Origin: Leptolyngbyaceae cyanobacterium
GTDB taxonomy: Bacteria > Cyanobacteriota > Cyanobacteriia > Cyanobacteriales > Aerosakkonemataceae
DNA: 64,000 nt
Direction: 5' to 3'
NCBI GenBank assembly: GCA_036703985.1
Contig: DATNQN010000002.1
Location: 1-64,000, forward strand
In this document: positions 26,577-35,880 of the stretch, piece by piece
Layout of the letters: each line of letters starts with the position of its first letter
Position numbering within the stretch: the stretch's first letter is position 1
The notes under the pieces: model-generated
What the model was told of the DNA's origin: nothing
The model's database searches: none
The model's input: only the letters and a program-made list of their open reading frames with translations
Program-made: the position numbers and the translations under genes

Positions 26577-29500
26577 TTAAGTCGTAATTTCAATTTCGAC
26601 TAACTGAGCATTTTCATAATGATTGTTGTGATTTTCCTCCTCAACATTTTCATTGTTGACATTATCCGCTACTTCCATTGCCAACTTAGTTGCTTCATTC
26701 ACCAACAATGGCATCAAAGCGCTCGATCCAATTACCGCCACATCAGCCAAATTAATCGGAGCCATTTGCAGGAGATTTCGCAACCCAGGTACGGTAGCTG
26801 CCATAATTTGCAGGGCAAAAGACCCGCCCAAAGCAATATTTAAGTATTGGTTTTGTGGCAGTTGTTTCTGACTGAAAATGCTATGTTTTTCCGATCGACA
26901 ACTGAGGGCGTGTAACAACTGCGCCATTGTTAAACTCATGAAACCAATAGTGCTAGCTTGTGGGCCTATACCATATCGAGAAATCGCATATCCGTAAGCA
27001 CCTAAAGCGCTGGCAGAAATAGTAGCCGACTCGAAGAAAATTCTTTGGAAATCTTCTGTTCTGATAATAGGTTCGTCAGGACTTCTGGGCGGTTGACTCA
27101 GCACGTCTGGCTCTGGAGGCTCCATTGCTAGGGCAAGTCCGGGGAATATATCTGTTACCAAATTCAGCCACAGCAGTTGCATCGCATTCATCGGGTGACC
27201 GATTCCGGCGGCAGTTGCTGTTAGCATCACCATGATTTCGCTGATGTTAGTTGACAACAAAAAATGCACGGATTTTCTGATGTTGTTATAAATTGTCCGC
27301 CCGTGACTGACGGCAATAATCATGGTTTCCAAGTTGTCATTTTCTAGGACAACATCGGCAACTTCTCGCGCTACGTCGGTGCCGGTATGCCCCATCGCCA
27401 CGCCCACATCTGCTGCTTTCAAAGCTGGTGCATCGTTGACGCCATCTCCTGTCATGGCAACTACTTTACCTGCACTTTGTAAAGCTTGGACGATTTGCAA
27501 TTTGTTGGCGGGACTGATGCGAGCAAATACGTGAACGCGATCGCTCAACCCCCTCATAACTTCTGGTTCGATATTGGTAAGATGGGTAGAATCTAAAATC
27601 TCTAATTGTTCGCCTTTGCTGAGATTTAATTCTTTACCAATGGCGTAAGCGGTAGGACTTTGATCGCCAGTAATCATCACCGTATCGATACCAGCTTGAT
27701 GGAATTGACCCATCAATTCTTTGACGCCTTTTCTAATCGGATCTGCCATACCAACTAAACCCAACCAGATCAGGTCTTCTTTGTCTTCAATATTTTCTGG
27801 ATGGTCGATTAGATAAGCTGCGCCTAATACCCGCAAGGCATTTCCTGCCATACGTTCGTTTTCGATTTCAATTTCTAATCTTTCGGTTTCCGTAAGAGGA
27901 ATTTTTTGCCCGTATTTGATCTGCCAGCCGCACATTGAGAGAACTTCGGTTGGGCTACCTTTGACGGCAATTAGTTTTTGATTTTCGGGAGTGGCGTGTA
28001 GCGTAGTCATGTAATTACGCTCTTCCGAACGGTGTTGAATTTGCAGCACCGGATATTTCGATCGCAAATCTCTGACATCTACGCCAGTTGCGATCGCTAA
28101 ATCGATCAAAGCATTTTCTGTAGAAGAACCCGTCACTACATATTCGTCATTTTTCCGGATTACTTCGCTTTCATTACACAGCGCTAAAACGTGAACCAGC
28201 TTTAAGAGTTCGTCGTTTTCGTAAGGATTAACAATTTCATCTTTGGCAAGTAACTTACCATCAGCAACTTTCAGTTTTTGGTTATCGCCATAGAGTTCGA
28301 CTACCGTCATTTTATTAGCAGTAATCGTTCCCGTTTTATCCATACAAATAGTTTGAATAGAACCGAGAGTTTCTACCGCATCCAAACGACGGATCAGCAC
28401 GTTATGCTGTCTCATGTTGGCGATCCCCAACGCCAAGGTAGTGGTAGCAACGGTGGGCAAACCTTCGGGAACTGCTGCTACAGCGAGAGAAATGGAGGTT
28501 TTCAGCATTTCCAACCAACCGTATCCTCGCCACAGTCCGATCCCGAACACGAGGGCGCACACCGCACCAGATACCACCACCAACTGCGTACCTGCTTGGT
28601 CGAGTTGCTTCTGCATTGGGGTTTCTGGGATTTCCGCTTCTCCCACTAAGGTTTGGATCTTGCCCATTTCGGTGTATTTTCCGGTTGCTATCACCACGGC
28701 AAGTCCTTGTCCGCCCGTTACTAGGGTTCCCATGTAGACCATGTTGATGCGATCGCCTAAAGGAACTTCTTCCGCATTTAGACGTTCAACCGTTTTCGGT
28801 ACGGGCATACTTTCCCCGGTCAAAGCAGACTCATCCACGCTGAGACGATTTGCTTCCAACAATCTGGCGTCTGCGGCGATGTAAGTGCCGGGTCTGAGAA
28901 CGAGGATATCTCCTAAAACAATTTCTGGCGCGTTGACTTCTCGGATATTTCCTTCTCGAATGACTACAGCAGTTGGTCTGACTAAAGTTTTCAGAGAATT
29001 GATAATTTTATCTGACTGACTTTCGGTGGCATATCCGATGACGGCGTTGATGACGACAACTCCCATAATCACTGCCGCATCTACTACTCCGCCAGTCGCC
29101 ACCGAACAAGCTGCCGCCACTGCTAACAGCGCAACTGGCAGGGATTTAAACTGATCGATAAAAATGCTCAGTCCGGAACGAGGAACTGCTTCGGGGAGAA
29201 CGTTTGCCCCGTATTTATTCAGTTTTTCTTTGGCAGAGTCGTTAGATAATCCTGCGGTTTTTGAGGATTGAAATTCTGCGATCGCAAACTCTGCTTCGAT
29301 CGAATGCCAGGGTTTAATTTGTTGTGCTTGGGCAGAAGCCGTTAAATTGTTTAATTCTTGCTTGCTTAAACCACCATTATTTTCTTTTGCTTTCTCCCAA
29401 TTAAAAAAAGCCATATTATTTGACTTTTCTTTATTTGGTAAAACTTTGGTTTCTGCCTTAGTTTGATATCTTTTAGCTCTTTTTATGTATTCTGCTACCA

Positions 29501-29756
29501 ATTTATTAATTAAATTGGCAATCTCAATCGGAGTTTGTTCTGGATAATAAATTACCAGTACGTTTCCCGTTGATGTGTTAGCTAAAACTTGCCGAATCCC
29601 TTTGGCATTTAATAGTCTAAATTCCAGGTGAGTTTTCAGGGCTTCCGAATGATAAAGCCCATCCACTTTATAGCGCGTGCGACCCTTGACAACCGCATTA
29701 ATTTCTTGCACCACGGACATTACGCTTTCCTTGGTGCCATTTTGGTAATTGCTCAT
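26577..29756 (-). CDS. Calcium-type P-type ATPase with extra N-terminal HMA-like domain
   Basis: A 1059-residue cation pump of the P2A (SERCA/PMR1-like) type. Hallmarks: actuator TGES (SVDESALTGESMPVPK), membrane segment VAAVPEGLPT, phosphorylation site CMDKTGTIT, hinge AMTGDGVNDAPALK. The C-terminal region has NLVTDIFPGLALAMEPPE and about four further membrane helices. About 100 residues precede the cation ATPase N-domain. They include VKGRTRYKVDGLYHSEALK and VLANTSTGNVLVIYYPE, resembling an HMA-like fold without the CxxC metal site. Predicted role: export or compartment uptake of Ca2+ or Mn2+ at the plasma membrane. It runs into the MetK-like gene with an 11-nt gap, suggesting an operon. 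Confidence 0.9.
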   Translation of the reverse strand: MSNYQNGTKESVMSVVQEINAVVKGRTRYKVDGLYHSEALKTHLEFRLLNAKGIRQVLANTSTGNVLVIYYPEQTPIEIANLINKLVAEYIKRAKRYQTKAETKVLPNKEKSNNMAFFNWEKAKENNGGLSKQELNNLTASAQAQQIKPWHSIEAEFAIAEFQSSKTAGLSNDSAKEKLNKYGANVLPEAVPRSGLSIFIDQFKSLPVALLAVAAACSVATGGVVDAAVIMGVVVINAVIGYATESQSDKIINSLKTLVRPTAVVIREGNIREVNAPEIVLGDILVLRPGTYIAADARLLEANRLSVDESALTGESMPVPKTVERLNAEEVPLGDRINMVYMGTLVTGGQGLAVVIATGKYTEMGKIQTLVGEAEIPETPMQKQLDQAGTQLVVVSGAVCALVFGIGLWRGYGWLEMLKTSISLAVAAVPEGLPTVATTTLALGIANMRQHNVLIRRLDAVETLGSIQTICMDKTGTITANKMTVVELYGDNQKLKVADGKLLAKDEIVNPYENDELLKLVHVLALCNESEVIRKNDEYVVTGSSTENALIDLAIATGVDVRDLRSKYPVLQIQHRSEERNYMTTLHATPENQKLIAVKGSPTEVLSMCGWQIKYGQKIPLTETERLEIEIENERMAGNALRVLGAAYLIDHPENIEDKEDLIWLGLVGMADPIRKGVKELMGQFHQAGIDTVMITGDQSPTAYAIGKELNLSKGEQLEILDSTHLTNIEPEVMRGLSDRVHVFARISPANKLQIVQALQSAGKVVAMTGDGVNDAPALKAADVGVAMGHTGTDVAREVADVVLENDNLETMIIAVSHGRTIYNNIRKSVHFLLSTNISEIMVMLTATAAGIGHPMNAMQLLWLNLVTDIFPGLALAMEPPEPDVLSQPPRSPDEPIIRTEDFQRIFFESATISASALGAYGYAISRYGIGPQASTIGFMSLTMAQLLHALSCRSEKHSIFSQKQLPQNQYLNIALGGSFALQIMAATVPGLRNLLQMAPINLADVAVIGSSALMPLLVNEATKLAMEVADNVNNENVEEENHNNHYENAQLVEIEITT

Positions 29757-29971
29757 TTTTCCATCTCACTCACTGCCACAGTGAGCGGTGCTTGCTGTTT
29801 TTTATTTTAGGACTGCTGTAATTTGTAGGCGATCGCTGTAATAAAATAATACAAATTTTAGTAAAAGTATAGTTAAATATTACAAGACAAAGCAAAATAG
29901 TTAAGTTTTTTACGGAACTTGGTTTTATCAGTTATCAGTTTATTCAAAAAGTTTAATTTTTCTACTATCAC

Positions 29972-30075
29972 TATAGCAATCCTAAATGAATTGCGAACAA
30001 CTAGACCCCTCCCAACCCTCCCCTTCGTAAGGGGAGGGCTAGGGTTTAGTTCATTACTCAAATAGGATTGCTATA
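29972..30075. mobile_element. MITE-like element, 104 bp
   Basis: Perfect 13-bp terminal inverted repeats TATAGCAATCCTA (29972-29984) and TAGGATTGCTATA (30063-30075). Inside is a second palindrome CCCTCCCC/GGGGAGGG around TTCGTAA (30010-30040). The TA-bounded ends, size and lack of coding match non-autonomous IS630-type miniature elements. It shares size and design but not sequence with the element at 4361-4467. Confidence 0.7.
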
Positions 30076-30125
30076 TAGGGCTTGATAACAGATTTCGCCA
30101 TCACAAGACTCCAACCTAAAACTCC

Positions 30126-30263
30126 TTAACCTTCTTGTAAAATAGTTGCCGGTAAATCGCTACATTCTTCTTGTACTATGCTGGCAAACATTCCCGATGC
30201 TTCATTTACTGTTAATTCAAAACGTTGAATAACTTCATTTAGCTTAAAATCGCTATAAGCCAT
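30126..30263 (-). pseudogene. Truncated cyanobacterial PD-(D/E)XK-like family gene remnant
   Basis: A 45-codon frame starting MAYSDFKLNEVIQRFEL and running through MFASIVQEECSDLP to a stop at 30126. The start, the M-x-Y-S-D-F-x-L pattern and the following L-F-x-x-I segment match from memory the N-terminus of a common cyanobacterial family of about 210 residues, thought to be nuclease-like. Here the gene stops after the first fifth, and no later part is found downstream, where the MITE lies about 50 bp away. I call it a remnant; an intact 45-residue protein cannot be excluded. Confidence 0.5.
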
Positions 30264-30377
30264 TTCTTTTATTTAAAATCTGCTTGGAGTTCAAACCGAT
30301 TTACGCGCTTGTTAAGAGAGTTTTCAGTCTCAAAACCCCACTCCCAGGTTTAACCTGGGAGCGAGAAATTAATTCGA

Positions 30378-31133
30378 TTAGTAGTTTTCAGTCCTTCTTT
30401 TCGATGATTTGCGCGATCGCGAATAAGCAGATTTAGATGTTTCCCCAGTTCGGTTCTTTTTGGTGGGTTGTCTTTGCACTTCTTCATCATCATCATTTCC
30501 GATGCGGCTACTAATATCAACGAATTCATCATGACGTAAACAAGGATAGTCGCTTACCCACAAATCCAATTCCGGGAGATAAATATCCGATACTTTAGCA
30601 ATACGGGATAAATCGGCTCGATTTGACATCACTAGCATCTCGGCAATTTCTCCCGGTGCGATCGCTTGGTGGGCGCGTTTTAAAGGTACTTGCAATTGAG
30701 TAGTAAAACCAGTTTCATCCCCGACTTCTAAATTCAGTCGTCTTTCCCGATTTTCGACAATTACTAACTCACCGCGTTTATTAACGGTTTGTTCTTTGCC
30801 AATTATCTCTTCAGTGACATACAAATCGATTACTTCACCGCGCCAAAAACCGCTGTATTTGTAACGGCGGCATTCAAAATTACGCAAGCTAGCCCAGAAA
30901 ACTGGCCCCCACAACCAATAAAGACCGCTGAAAATCGCAATTAAGATAATAAATGGAACGAAATTATCGCCGACTACTAGCCTGATTAAATAGAGTATTA
31001 AAACACTAACAAAAGAAATTAACAACCTAATTAAAAAATCAGAAAGATTACCCCAAGCGTATTTATATTGGGAAGCAGTAGCAATTAATGGGATTAGTTG
31101 TTCAAACTTTTGGCGGGTGAGAGGCACTAGCAT
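30378..31133 (-). CDS. Conserved cyanobacterial membrane protein
   Basis: A 251-residue protein with two adjacent hydrophobic segments (about 33-53 and 58-78, ending YWLWGPVFWASLRN). A soluble cytoplasmic region follows: YSGFWRGEVIDLYVTEE, RRLNLEVGDETGF, RAHQAIAPGEIAEMLVMSNRADLSRI and DIYLPELDLWVSDYPCLRHDEF. The C-terminal 35 residues are basic and low complexity. Homologs in cyanobacterial genomes are sometimes labelled phosphate ABC transporter permease, but nothing here resembles a transporter permease, so I leave the function open. It follows dapB on the same strand across a repeat-rich 131-bp spacer. Confidence 0.7.
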   Translation of the reverse strand: MLVPLTRQKFEQLIPLIATASQYKYAWGNLSDFLIRLLISFVSVLILYLIRLVVGDNFVPFIILIAIFSGLYWLWGPVFWASLRNFECRRYKYSGFWRGEVIDLYVTEEIIGKEQTVNKRGELVIVENRERRLNLEVGDETGFTTQLQVPLKRAHQAIAPGEIAEMLVMSNRADLSRIAKVSDIYLPELDLWVSDYPCLRHDEFVDISSRIGNDDDEEVQRQPTKKNRTGETSKSAYSRSRKSSKRRTENY

Positions 31134-31169
31134 ATGGATTTTAGATTTTTGATTTTAGATTCAATTGCG

Positions 31170-31262
31170 ATCGAGTGAGGGGATGGGGGATGGGGAGGTG
31201 GGGAAAATTTTTGAATTTTTATCCTTCATCCTTTATACTTCACCCTTCATCCTTCCCCGATC
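31170..31262 (-). repeat. Composite short-repeat spacer
   Basis: Read on the minus strand: GGATGAAGGGTGAAG, GGATGAAGGATAAAAATT, an AT spacer, then CCCCACCTCCCCATCCCCC. This is the same two-part pattern as at 8764, 34793, 53129 and 60040. Confidence 0.6.
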
Positions 31263-31264
31263 AC

Positions 31265-32092
31265 TCACAATATCTTTTCTAAACCATATACCAGAGATTT
31301 GAGTTGAGTTACCTTGCGAATTGCCAGTAAAACACCTGGCATATAGCAAGCGCGATCGCTAGTATCGTGGCGGAGGGTATAAACTTGACCTGCCGCACCG
31401 AAAATCACTTCCTGGTGAGCGATCAACCCCGGTAAGCGAACGCTGTGAATGCGAATATTTTCCTCAGCTAAAGCACCTCTAGCGCCCGTTAGCTTTTCCG
31501 TTTCCTCCACAGACGGGGGATTGAAAGTTTTACCCATTTCCCCTAGCATCTGGGCAGTTTGTACGGCTGTTCCGCTAGGTGCGTCAGCTTTTTGATTGTG
31601 GTGAAGTTCGATGATTTCTACGTGATCGAAGTATTTCGAGGCAGCCAGGGCAGCTTGTTGCAGCAACACCATACCTATAGAAAAATTAGGGATAATCAGA
31701 CAACCCGTACTAGCTTTTTCCGCAAACTCACCTAATTCTTCGATTTGTTGTGGGCTGAGTCCTGTCGTTCCCACTACCGGACGGACTCCGTAGGCAATGG
31801 CAGACCGAATCGAGTCGTAAACTGTTTTGGGGTGGGTGAAATCTACCATTACCCCTAACACTTTTTCCTGCGCTGCCATTGCTAAAGTCGGTTCAAACTG
31901 ATCGGTGATCGGAACCTCTAAAGGGCCACATCCCGCTACTTCCCCCGCATCTTGATTTAACAATTGGGGATTTTTATCGATCGCGCCTAACAAAGTCAGA
32001 TCCGGTGCTGCTGCTACAGCTTTGATTACCTCGCGGCCCATTTTACCCGCAGCACCGTTCACGACAACTGGAATGGGAGATTGATTCGCCAT
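31265..32092 (-). CDS. dapB: 4-hydroxy-tetrahydrodipicolinate reductase
   Basis: DapB reduces the DapA product with NAD(P)H in the diaminopimelate/lysine pathway. The 275-residue protein has the N-terminal Rossmann motif [14 protein letters not shown] (about 9-22), [23 protein letters not shown], the catalytic/substrate block [16 protein letters not shown] (about 160-175) and the C-terminal [24 protein letters not shown]. The length is normal. The ATG 32092 start gives the expected glycine-rich N-terminus. Neighbours on the same strand are unrelated to lysine synthesis. Confidence 0.97.
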   Translation of the reverse strand: MANQSPIPVVVNGAAGKMGREVIKAVAAAPDLTLLGAIDKNPQLLNQDAGEVAGCGPLEVPITDQFEPTLAMAAQEKVLGVMVDFTHPKTVYDSIRSAIAYGVRPVVGTTGLSPQQIEELGEFAEKASTGCLIIPNFSIGMVLLQQAALAASKYFDHVEIIELHHNQKADAPSGTAVQTAQMLGEMGKTFNPPSVEETEKLTGARGALAEENIRIHSVRLPGLIAHQEVIFGAAGQVYTLRHDTSDRACYMPGVLLAIRKVTQLKSLVYGLEKIL

Positions 32093-32182
32093 GTTTATAA
32101 AACACCCTTGGATCGGACAAGCGAATTTTACTTTAACTCAGACCGTGACCGGAAAAAGTGCGATCGCCCATTCACAAATCGA

Positions 32183-32464
32183 TTACAGATCTTCCGGACT
32201 ACCATCGGAGTCGTCTTCTGATGGCGGTTGAAAGGGGTTTTCACCGATCGCGAGTTGCTTTTTCGTGCGTTTTAGTTGTTTCCAAAGCTTTTTAATTTGC
32301 TTGTAAGCATCTTCTGGCGGTAACTTACCACCAGTTTCTAAAGCGCAAATGAAATTTACTTTTTGAGCGAATTCTTGCAAATTCGCATTAAAAACCATAT
32401 TTTCAGGTTTTACTTGTCCGTAGTAGCGGCTACGGGGATAGAGGAAATCGGAACGATTTTTCAT
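32183..32464 (-). CDS. Small conserved cyanobacterial protein
   Basis: A 93-residue protein: FLYPRSRYYGQVKPENMVFNANLQEFAQ, then helical VNFICALETGGKLPPEDAYKQIKKLWKQLKRTKKQL and an acidic tail EDDSDGSPEDL. The first part is strongly conserved among cyanobacteria as far as I recall (DUF7219-like). There is no signal, membrane segment or catalytic motif. It sits upstream of dapB by 90 bp, on the same strand. Function unknown. Confidence 0.7.
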   Translation of the reverse strand: MKNRSDFLYPRSRYYGQVKPENMVFNANLQEFAQKVNFICALETGGKLPPEDAYKQIKKLWKQLKRTKKQLAIGENPFQPPSEDDSDGSPEDL

Positions 32465-32579
32465 GGCTTCCTCCAGGGTGTTATCTACCGATTATCAAAC
32501 ATTCTTCTTTTATAACTACATTTTTTTAGAAGTAGTATCCGCCAATACTCCTATTTTGAATATTGGTATAAGCTAATAC

Positions 32580-32630
32580 TCAAAAAGGATGAAGTATCAA
32601 GGATGAAGGATGAAGTTAAATTCAAAATGA
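32580..32630 (+). repeat. GGATGAA heptamer array
   Basis: AAAAGGATGAAGTATCAAGGATGAAGGATGAAGTT: three copies of GGATGAA in the spacer between the DUF427 gene and the small conserved gene. Confidence 0.6.
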
Positions 32631-32695
32631 GAGAATAAATTTTCTTCGATCAATCCCCTCTTTTTTCCCTTACCGCCTCACTCCATCTAGGCAGC

Positions 32696-33190
32696 TTACC
32701 AACCCCAGGTTCCCGCTCCACCTTTGAATGGCCCTACAATATCTTTAGTGATCCAGCCACCATAAAAATCACCGGGTTGGGGTTGCACCTTCTCATCATC
32801 AACGTAGCAAGCTTCCATCAAACTGGCATAAAAAGCTACGTAATCTTTCATAGAAGCAAAGGCTGGGGTAGGCTCTGGATAAAACCAAGCAGCAAATGGT
32901 GCTTTTCGATCTCCCACGGCGAGAGTATAGTAACCCGCTAGCCCTTTCCACTCGCAAAAAGAGGAACGTTTTTCCCGCACTAAATATTCCATTTTGATAT
33001 CAGTAGGCGGAATATAGTAGACCGGTGGGTGAGAAGTTTCTAAAACCCTTTTAGCTTTGTGGGTATCGGCAATAGTGACACCGTTAAAAACTATTTTGAT
33101 GTGCTTGGGAGAATCTTCTAAGCGTGGCGGACGTGGGTAGTCCCAAACGGATTCTTGTCCTGGCCCGGGTTCGATGCGTTGGCGATCCAT
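32696..33190 (-). CDS. DUF427 domain protein
   Basis: A 164-residue soluble protein that fits the DUF427 family: NGVTIADTHKAKRVLETSHPPVYYIP, YLVREKRSSFCEWKGLAGYY and YPEPTPAFASMKDYVAFYASLM. DUF427 proteins form a small beta-tent-like fold of unknown biochemical role. The C-terminal part (FYGGWITKDIVGPFKGGAGTWGW) is typical of cyanobacterial members. It stands alone between the kinase gene and the small conserved gene, on the same strand. Confidence 0.85.
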   Translation of the reverse strand: MDRQRIEPGPGQESVWDYPRPPRLEDSPKHIKIVFNGVTIADTHKAKRVLETSHPPVYYIPPTDIKMEYLVREKRSSFCEWKGLAGYYTLAVGDRKAPFAAWFYPEPTPAFASMKDYVAFYASLMEACYVDDEKVQPQPGDFYGGWITKDIVGPFKGGAGTWGW

Positions 33191-33440
33191 TGCGATTTTA
33201 GATTGGTAATTTTAGATTTTAAAGCCTTAATTTTAGCGCATTTTCTGCAATTAAGCCTTAGACTTTTTGCAAAACGCGAGCAAAACATCATCTCTTCATC
33301 TGTGTTCATCTGTGGTAAAAATATTGCCCTATAACTCTCGCCAAAAATCCCTGCTGTTACCACAACGAATCGAGCCAAATATCAATCGAAATAATAAAAA
33401 CCTAATTTTTCATTTAGATTAAAATTATTACCTTTTAAAT

Positions 33441-34787
33441 TTAGCAATTGTTCTTCTTTAAAAAATTAGTAATTTCTTCCATTAGCCATTCTTTCTCCGC
33501 TAATAACAACCAAGAACCAAAACGATAGTTACGAACTCCTTCTATTATATTACAAGTGACAATCGGTTGATTGTTAATTTGATAATTGCTGCTGAGTTCT
33601 ACTTTTTTGATATCTGCGGTGCCTCCTTTTACCAAATAGCGAAAACCCAGCAATTGCCATTGCAATCGAAAATTTTCTCTGTCGATTTCTAAACGAGTGC
33701 GACCAGTCAAACTAAAGAGTATATTGCCTAACATTCCCAGTCCTACTATCCAAAAAGGAATGGAAAACAGAGGGAAAAATAGGTAAGTACCAACTGCGAT
33801 CGCACCTGCCGTCCAAAAAAATAAAAACCCGCTCCAAATTAACGCAAACCCCAACCAAGAAATATTATCCAATCGCCATCCCACAGGCGGAATTTCTACT
33901 ATTAATTTTCCCCATGTTTGCTGTAAACGTATGCGGCTTCCAGTTGGTTGACTCCGCTTTTCTACAAGAGAATTTCTTTCCCCCTTGAGATTTGTTAAAG
34001 CTGCTTTGGCTGAAGGAAATCTATCTTCTGGTATTGGTTCCAGCATAGTTTCTAACCAGTCAGCAAATGAGGGTAAAATTTGTACATGAGAACGAAAGTC
34101 AATTTTTAGGCGATGCTGAGGTAAATTACTAGGAGATTGATGGGTTAACAAAAACAATAAAGTTGCTGCCAATCCATATAAATCAGTGGCAGGGTAAGCT
34201 TGTCCCGCAAATTGTTCTGGTGCCATATAACCATAAGTACCGATGACGGTGCTACCTGCGATCGCAGTTTGGCGATAAGTATCTTGCACCGCACCAAAAT
34301 CTACTAAAAAAACTTTACCATCTGAGTTTCGGATGATATTTTGCGGTTTGATATCGCGATGAATTACTGGTGGCTTGAACTCTTGTAAATAAGTTAGAAT
34401 TAACAACACCTGTTCGGCGATCGACTTAACTTCGGTTTCCTTGGCGTGCCAACCTTTTTCTACTAAAGCTGCTAAAGACTCTCCTGCTGCCAATTCTTGT
34501 ACTAGGTAAAATTTGCGATCGTCCGGTGTATCCACCTGAAAGTAATCCAAATATTGAGGAATTCCCGGATGATTCAGTTGAGATAAAATTCTGGCTTCTC
34601 GTTCAAATAATTCTAGAACTTTCCAATCACTAATCTGTTGGAGCGACAACTTTTTGATCGCTACTTGCCGATCGTTTTGCAAATCAACAGCTTGGTAAGT
34701 TACGCCAATTCCACCTTGCCCTAAAACATCAAAAATTTGATATCTTTCGGCCAGAATATCTCCTGGTTGATGCAGTAATTTTACCAT
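33441..34787 (-). CDS. Membrane-anchored Ser/Thr protein kinase
   Basis: A 448-residue eukaryotic-type kinase. The kinase domain spans about 15-270: glycine loop LGQGGIGVTYQA, catalytic Lys in VAIKKL, HRDIKPQN catalytic loop, and VDFGAVQD as the metal-binding DFG. Activation-segment/APE region is YMAPEQFAG. Two membrane helices follow (about 315-335 and 340-360). A C-terminal cytoplasmic or periplasmic domain (about 370-445: GRTRLEIDRENFRLQWQLLGF) looks PH-like. The start ATG 34787 is followed by the family-typical LLHQPGDILAERYQI. The target is unknown. Confidence 0.9.
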   Translation of the reverse strand: MVKLLHQPGDILAERYQIFDVLGQGGIGVTYQAVDLQNDRQVAIKKLSLQQISDWKVLELFEREARILSQLNHPGIPQYLDYFQVDTPDDRKFYLVQELAAGESLAALVEKGWHAKETEVKSIAEQVLLILTYLQEFKPPVIHRDIKPQNIIRNSDGKVFLVDFGAVQDTYRQTAIAGSTVIGTYGYMAPEQFAGQAYPATDLYGLAATLLFLLTHQSPSNLPQHRLKIDFRSHVQILPSFADWLETMLEPIPEDRFPSAKAALTNLKGERNSLVEKRSQPTGSRIRLQQTWGKLIVEIPPVGWRLDNISWLGFALIWSGFLFFWTAGAIAVGTYLFFPLFSIPFWIVGLGMLGNILFSLTGRTRLEIDRENFRLQWQLLGFRYLVKGGTADIKKVELSSNYQINNQPIVTCNIIEGVRNYRFGSWLLLAEKEWLMEEITNFLKKNNC

Positions 34788-34792
34788 GATTA

Positions 34793-34925
34793 AAGGATGA
34801 ATGATAAAGTCTAAAGGATGAAGTCTGAAGGATAAAAATTAAATAATTTACCCCTTTTTCTTTTCTCCCTGCTTCCTGCTCGCTGCTCCCGGAACCCGTT
34901 ATCCCCCCATCTCCCTACCGTCCCA
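34793..34925 (+). repeat. Composite short-repeat spacer
   Basis: GGATGAATGATAAAG, GGATGAAGTCTGAAGGATAAAAATTAAATAATTT, then CTCCCTGCTTCCTGCTCGCTGCTCCC and CCCCATCTCCCT. Same design as the other composite spacers in this window, here upstream of a Ser/Thr kinase gene that runs leftwards. Confidence 0.6.
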
Positions 34926-34929
34926 TTTC

Positions 34930-35880
34930 TCATTTCGACACTAGTTGAGATTTAGATTTATGATATCGGTAAATACCATACACTATAGCACCAATGAAGA
35001 AAAAATAAGGGCTAAAAGCAAATAACCAAATCGTCAAACTCAATAAACTCATCGTAAATTCGCTCACAGAATGAGTTGCTTTTCCCCAACTTTCTTGTAC
35101 TCGCAACCCTACAGGAGTAACCGATACAGGGGCAGCAGATACGGCGGCTTGTAAATTGAGATTTATAGTGGAATAAGCTACTTGATTTTGCAGGCTTTTC
35201 AACTGAGCGGAAATTCGTTCGATCGATTCTCGCGTATTACTGAGTTGTTGAGAAACTTGCAATACATCTCTCACCGTTCCAGAACGTTCCATTATTTTTA
35301 ATAACGCTTCTTCCGATTTACGTAAATTTTTCAGTCGCGCTTGAAAATCAACTAATTGGTCGGAAACATCTTCAGCGGTAAGAGAGCGACTTTCTACGCT
35401 TCCCAGTTTAGCAAGAGCATCCAAGGTAGCATCTAACTTTTGGGATGGAATTCGCAACTGCATCGATGCCGTCTGACGGCTGCTAGGATCGGTTGGTTGG
35501 CTCTCTTGAAAACCTAGTATATCTCCTTGTTGTTTTTTGACAAGAGCGGAAACTTGCTGCATACTCTTGTCAATCGAACCGACTACTAAAGTTAATTCTG
35601 CTTTTTTAATTAACTGAGGTAAGGTGCGAGGTGCTTGGGCAGATGCGATCGCAGTTTCTTCATTTGATGCTATCTTGGTTTCGGATTGACTTACCATGTT
35701 ATCCATCGCCTGCTTTGGTGCGGGTGCGGCGGCTGGTTTCATTTCTCTTTGGTAGCTGCTTAAGCTTGTACTATACTCTTGAGAACAGCTGGGCAAAGTA
35801 ATGGCAGATAATGCGCCCAGCAGTAAAACGATCGCAAATCGTTCTGGCTGATGACGATTAACTTTTAATTGATTTGTCAT
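34930..35880 (-). CDS. DUF4349 lipoprotein
   Basis: A 316-residue envelope protein with a lipoprotein signal (hydrophobic AIVLLLGALSAI, then lipobox L-P-S-C with Cys32). After a disordered Ala/Pro-rich stretch comes the DUF4349 domain (about 85-300: LIKKAELTLVVGSIDKSM, LRIPSQKLDATLDALAKLGSVESRSLTAEDVSDQLVD). A coiled-coil region with RNLRKSEEALLKIME follows, and a final membrane helix (about 280-305) ends in YRYHKSK. DUF4349 proteins are anchored in the membrane and their role is unknown. It lies upstream of the Ser/Thr kinase gene, both on the minus strand. Confidence 0.85.
   Translation of the reverse strand: MTNQLKVNRHQPERFAIVLLLGALSAITLPSCSQEYSTSLSSYQREMKPAAAPAPKQAMDNMVSQSETKIASNEETAIASAQAPRTLPQLIKKAELTLVVGSIDKSMQQVSALVKKQQGDILGFQESQPTDPSSRQTASMQLRIPSQKLDATLDALAKLGSVESRSLTAEDVSDQLVDFQARLKNLRKSEEALLKIMERSGTVRDVLQVSQQLSNTRESIERISAQLKSLQNQVAYSTINLNLQAAVSAAPVSVTPVGLRVQESWGKATHSVSEFTMSLLSLTIWLFAFSPYFFFIGAIVYGIYRYHKSKSQLVSK

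Larger units (their letters stand above)
29757..30377. other. Gene-poor stretch holding a MITE and a gene remnant
   Basis: About 620 bp between the P-type ATPase and the next membrane-protein gene. It holds a 104-bp palindromic element (29972-30075) and a 45-codon gene remnant (30126-30263), listed separately. The rest is AT-rich with GTTATCAGTTTATCAG-like repeats; no other gene is supported. Confidence 0.6.

Noticed and set aside
33118-33378. 86-codon minus frame overlapping the start of the DUF427 gene
   Set aside because: The DUF427 frame is clearly coding; this frame lies mostly in AT-rich spacer with no family.
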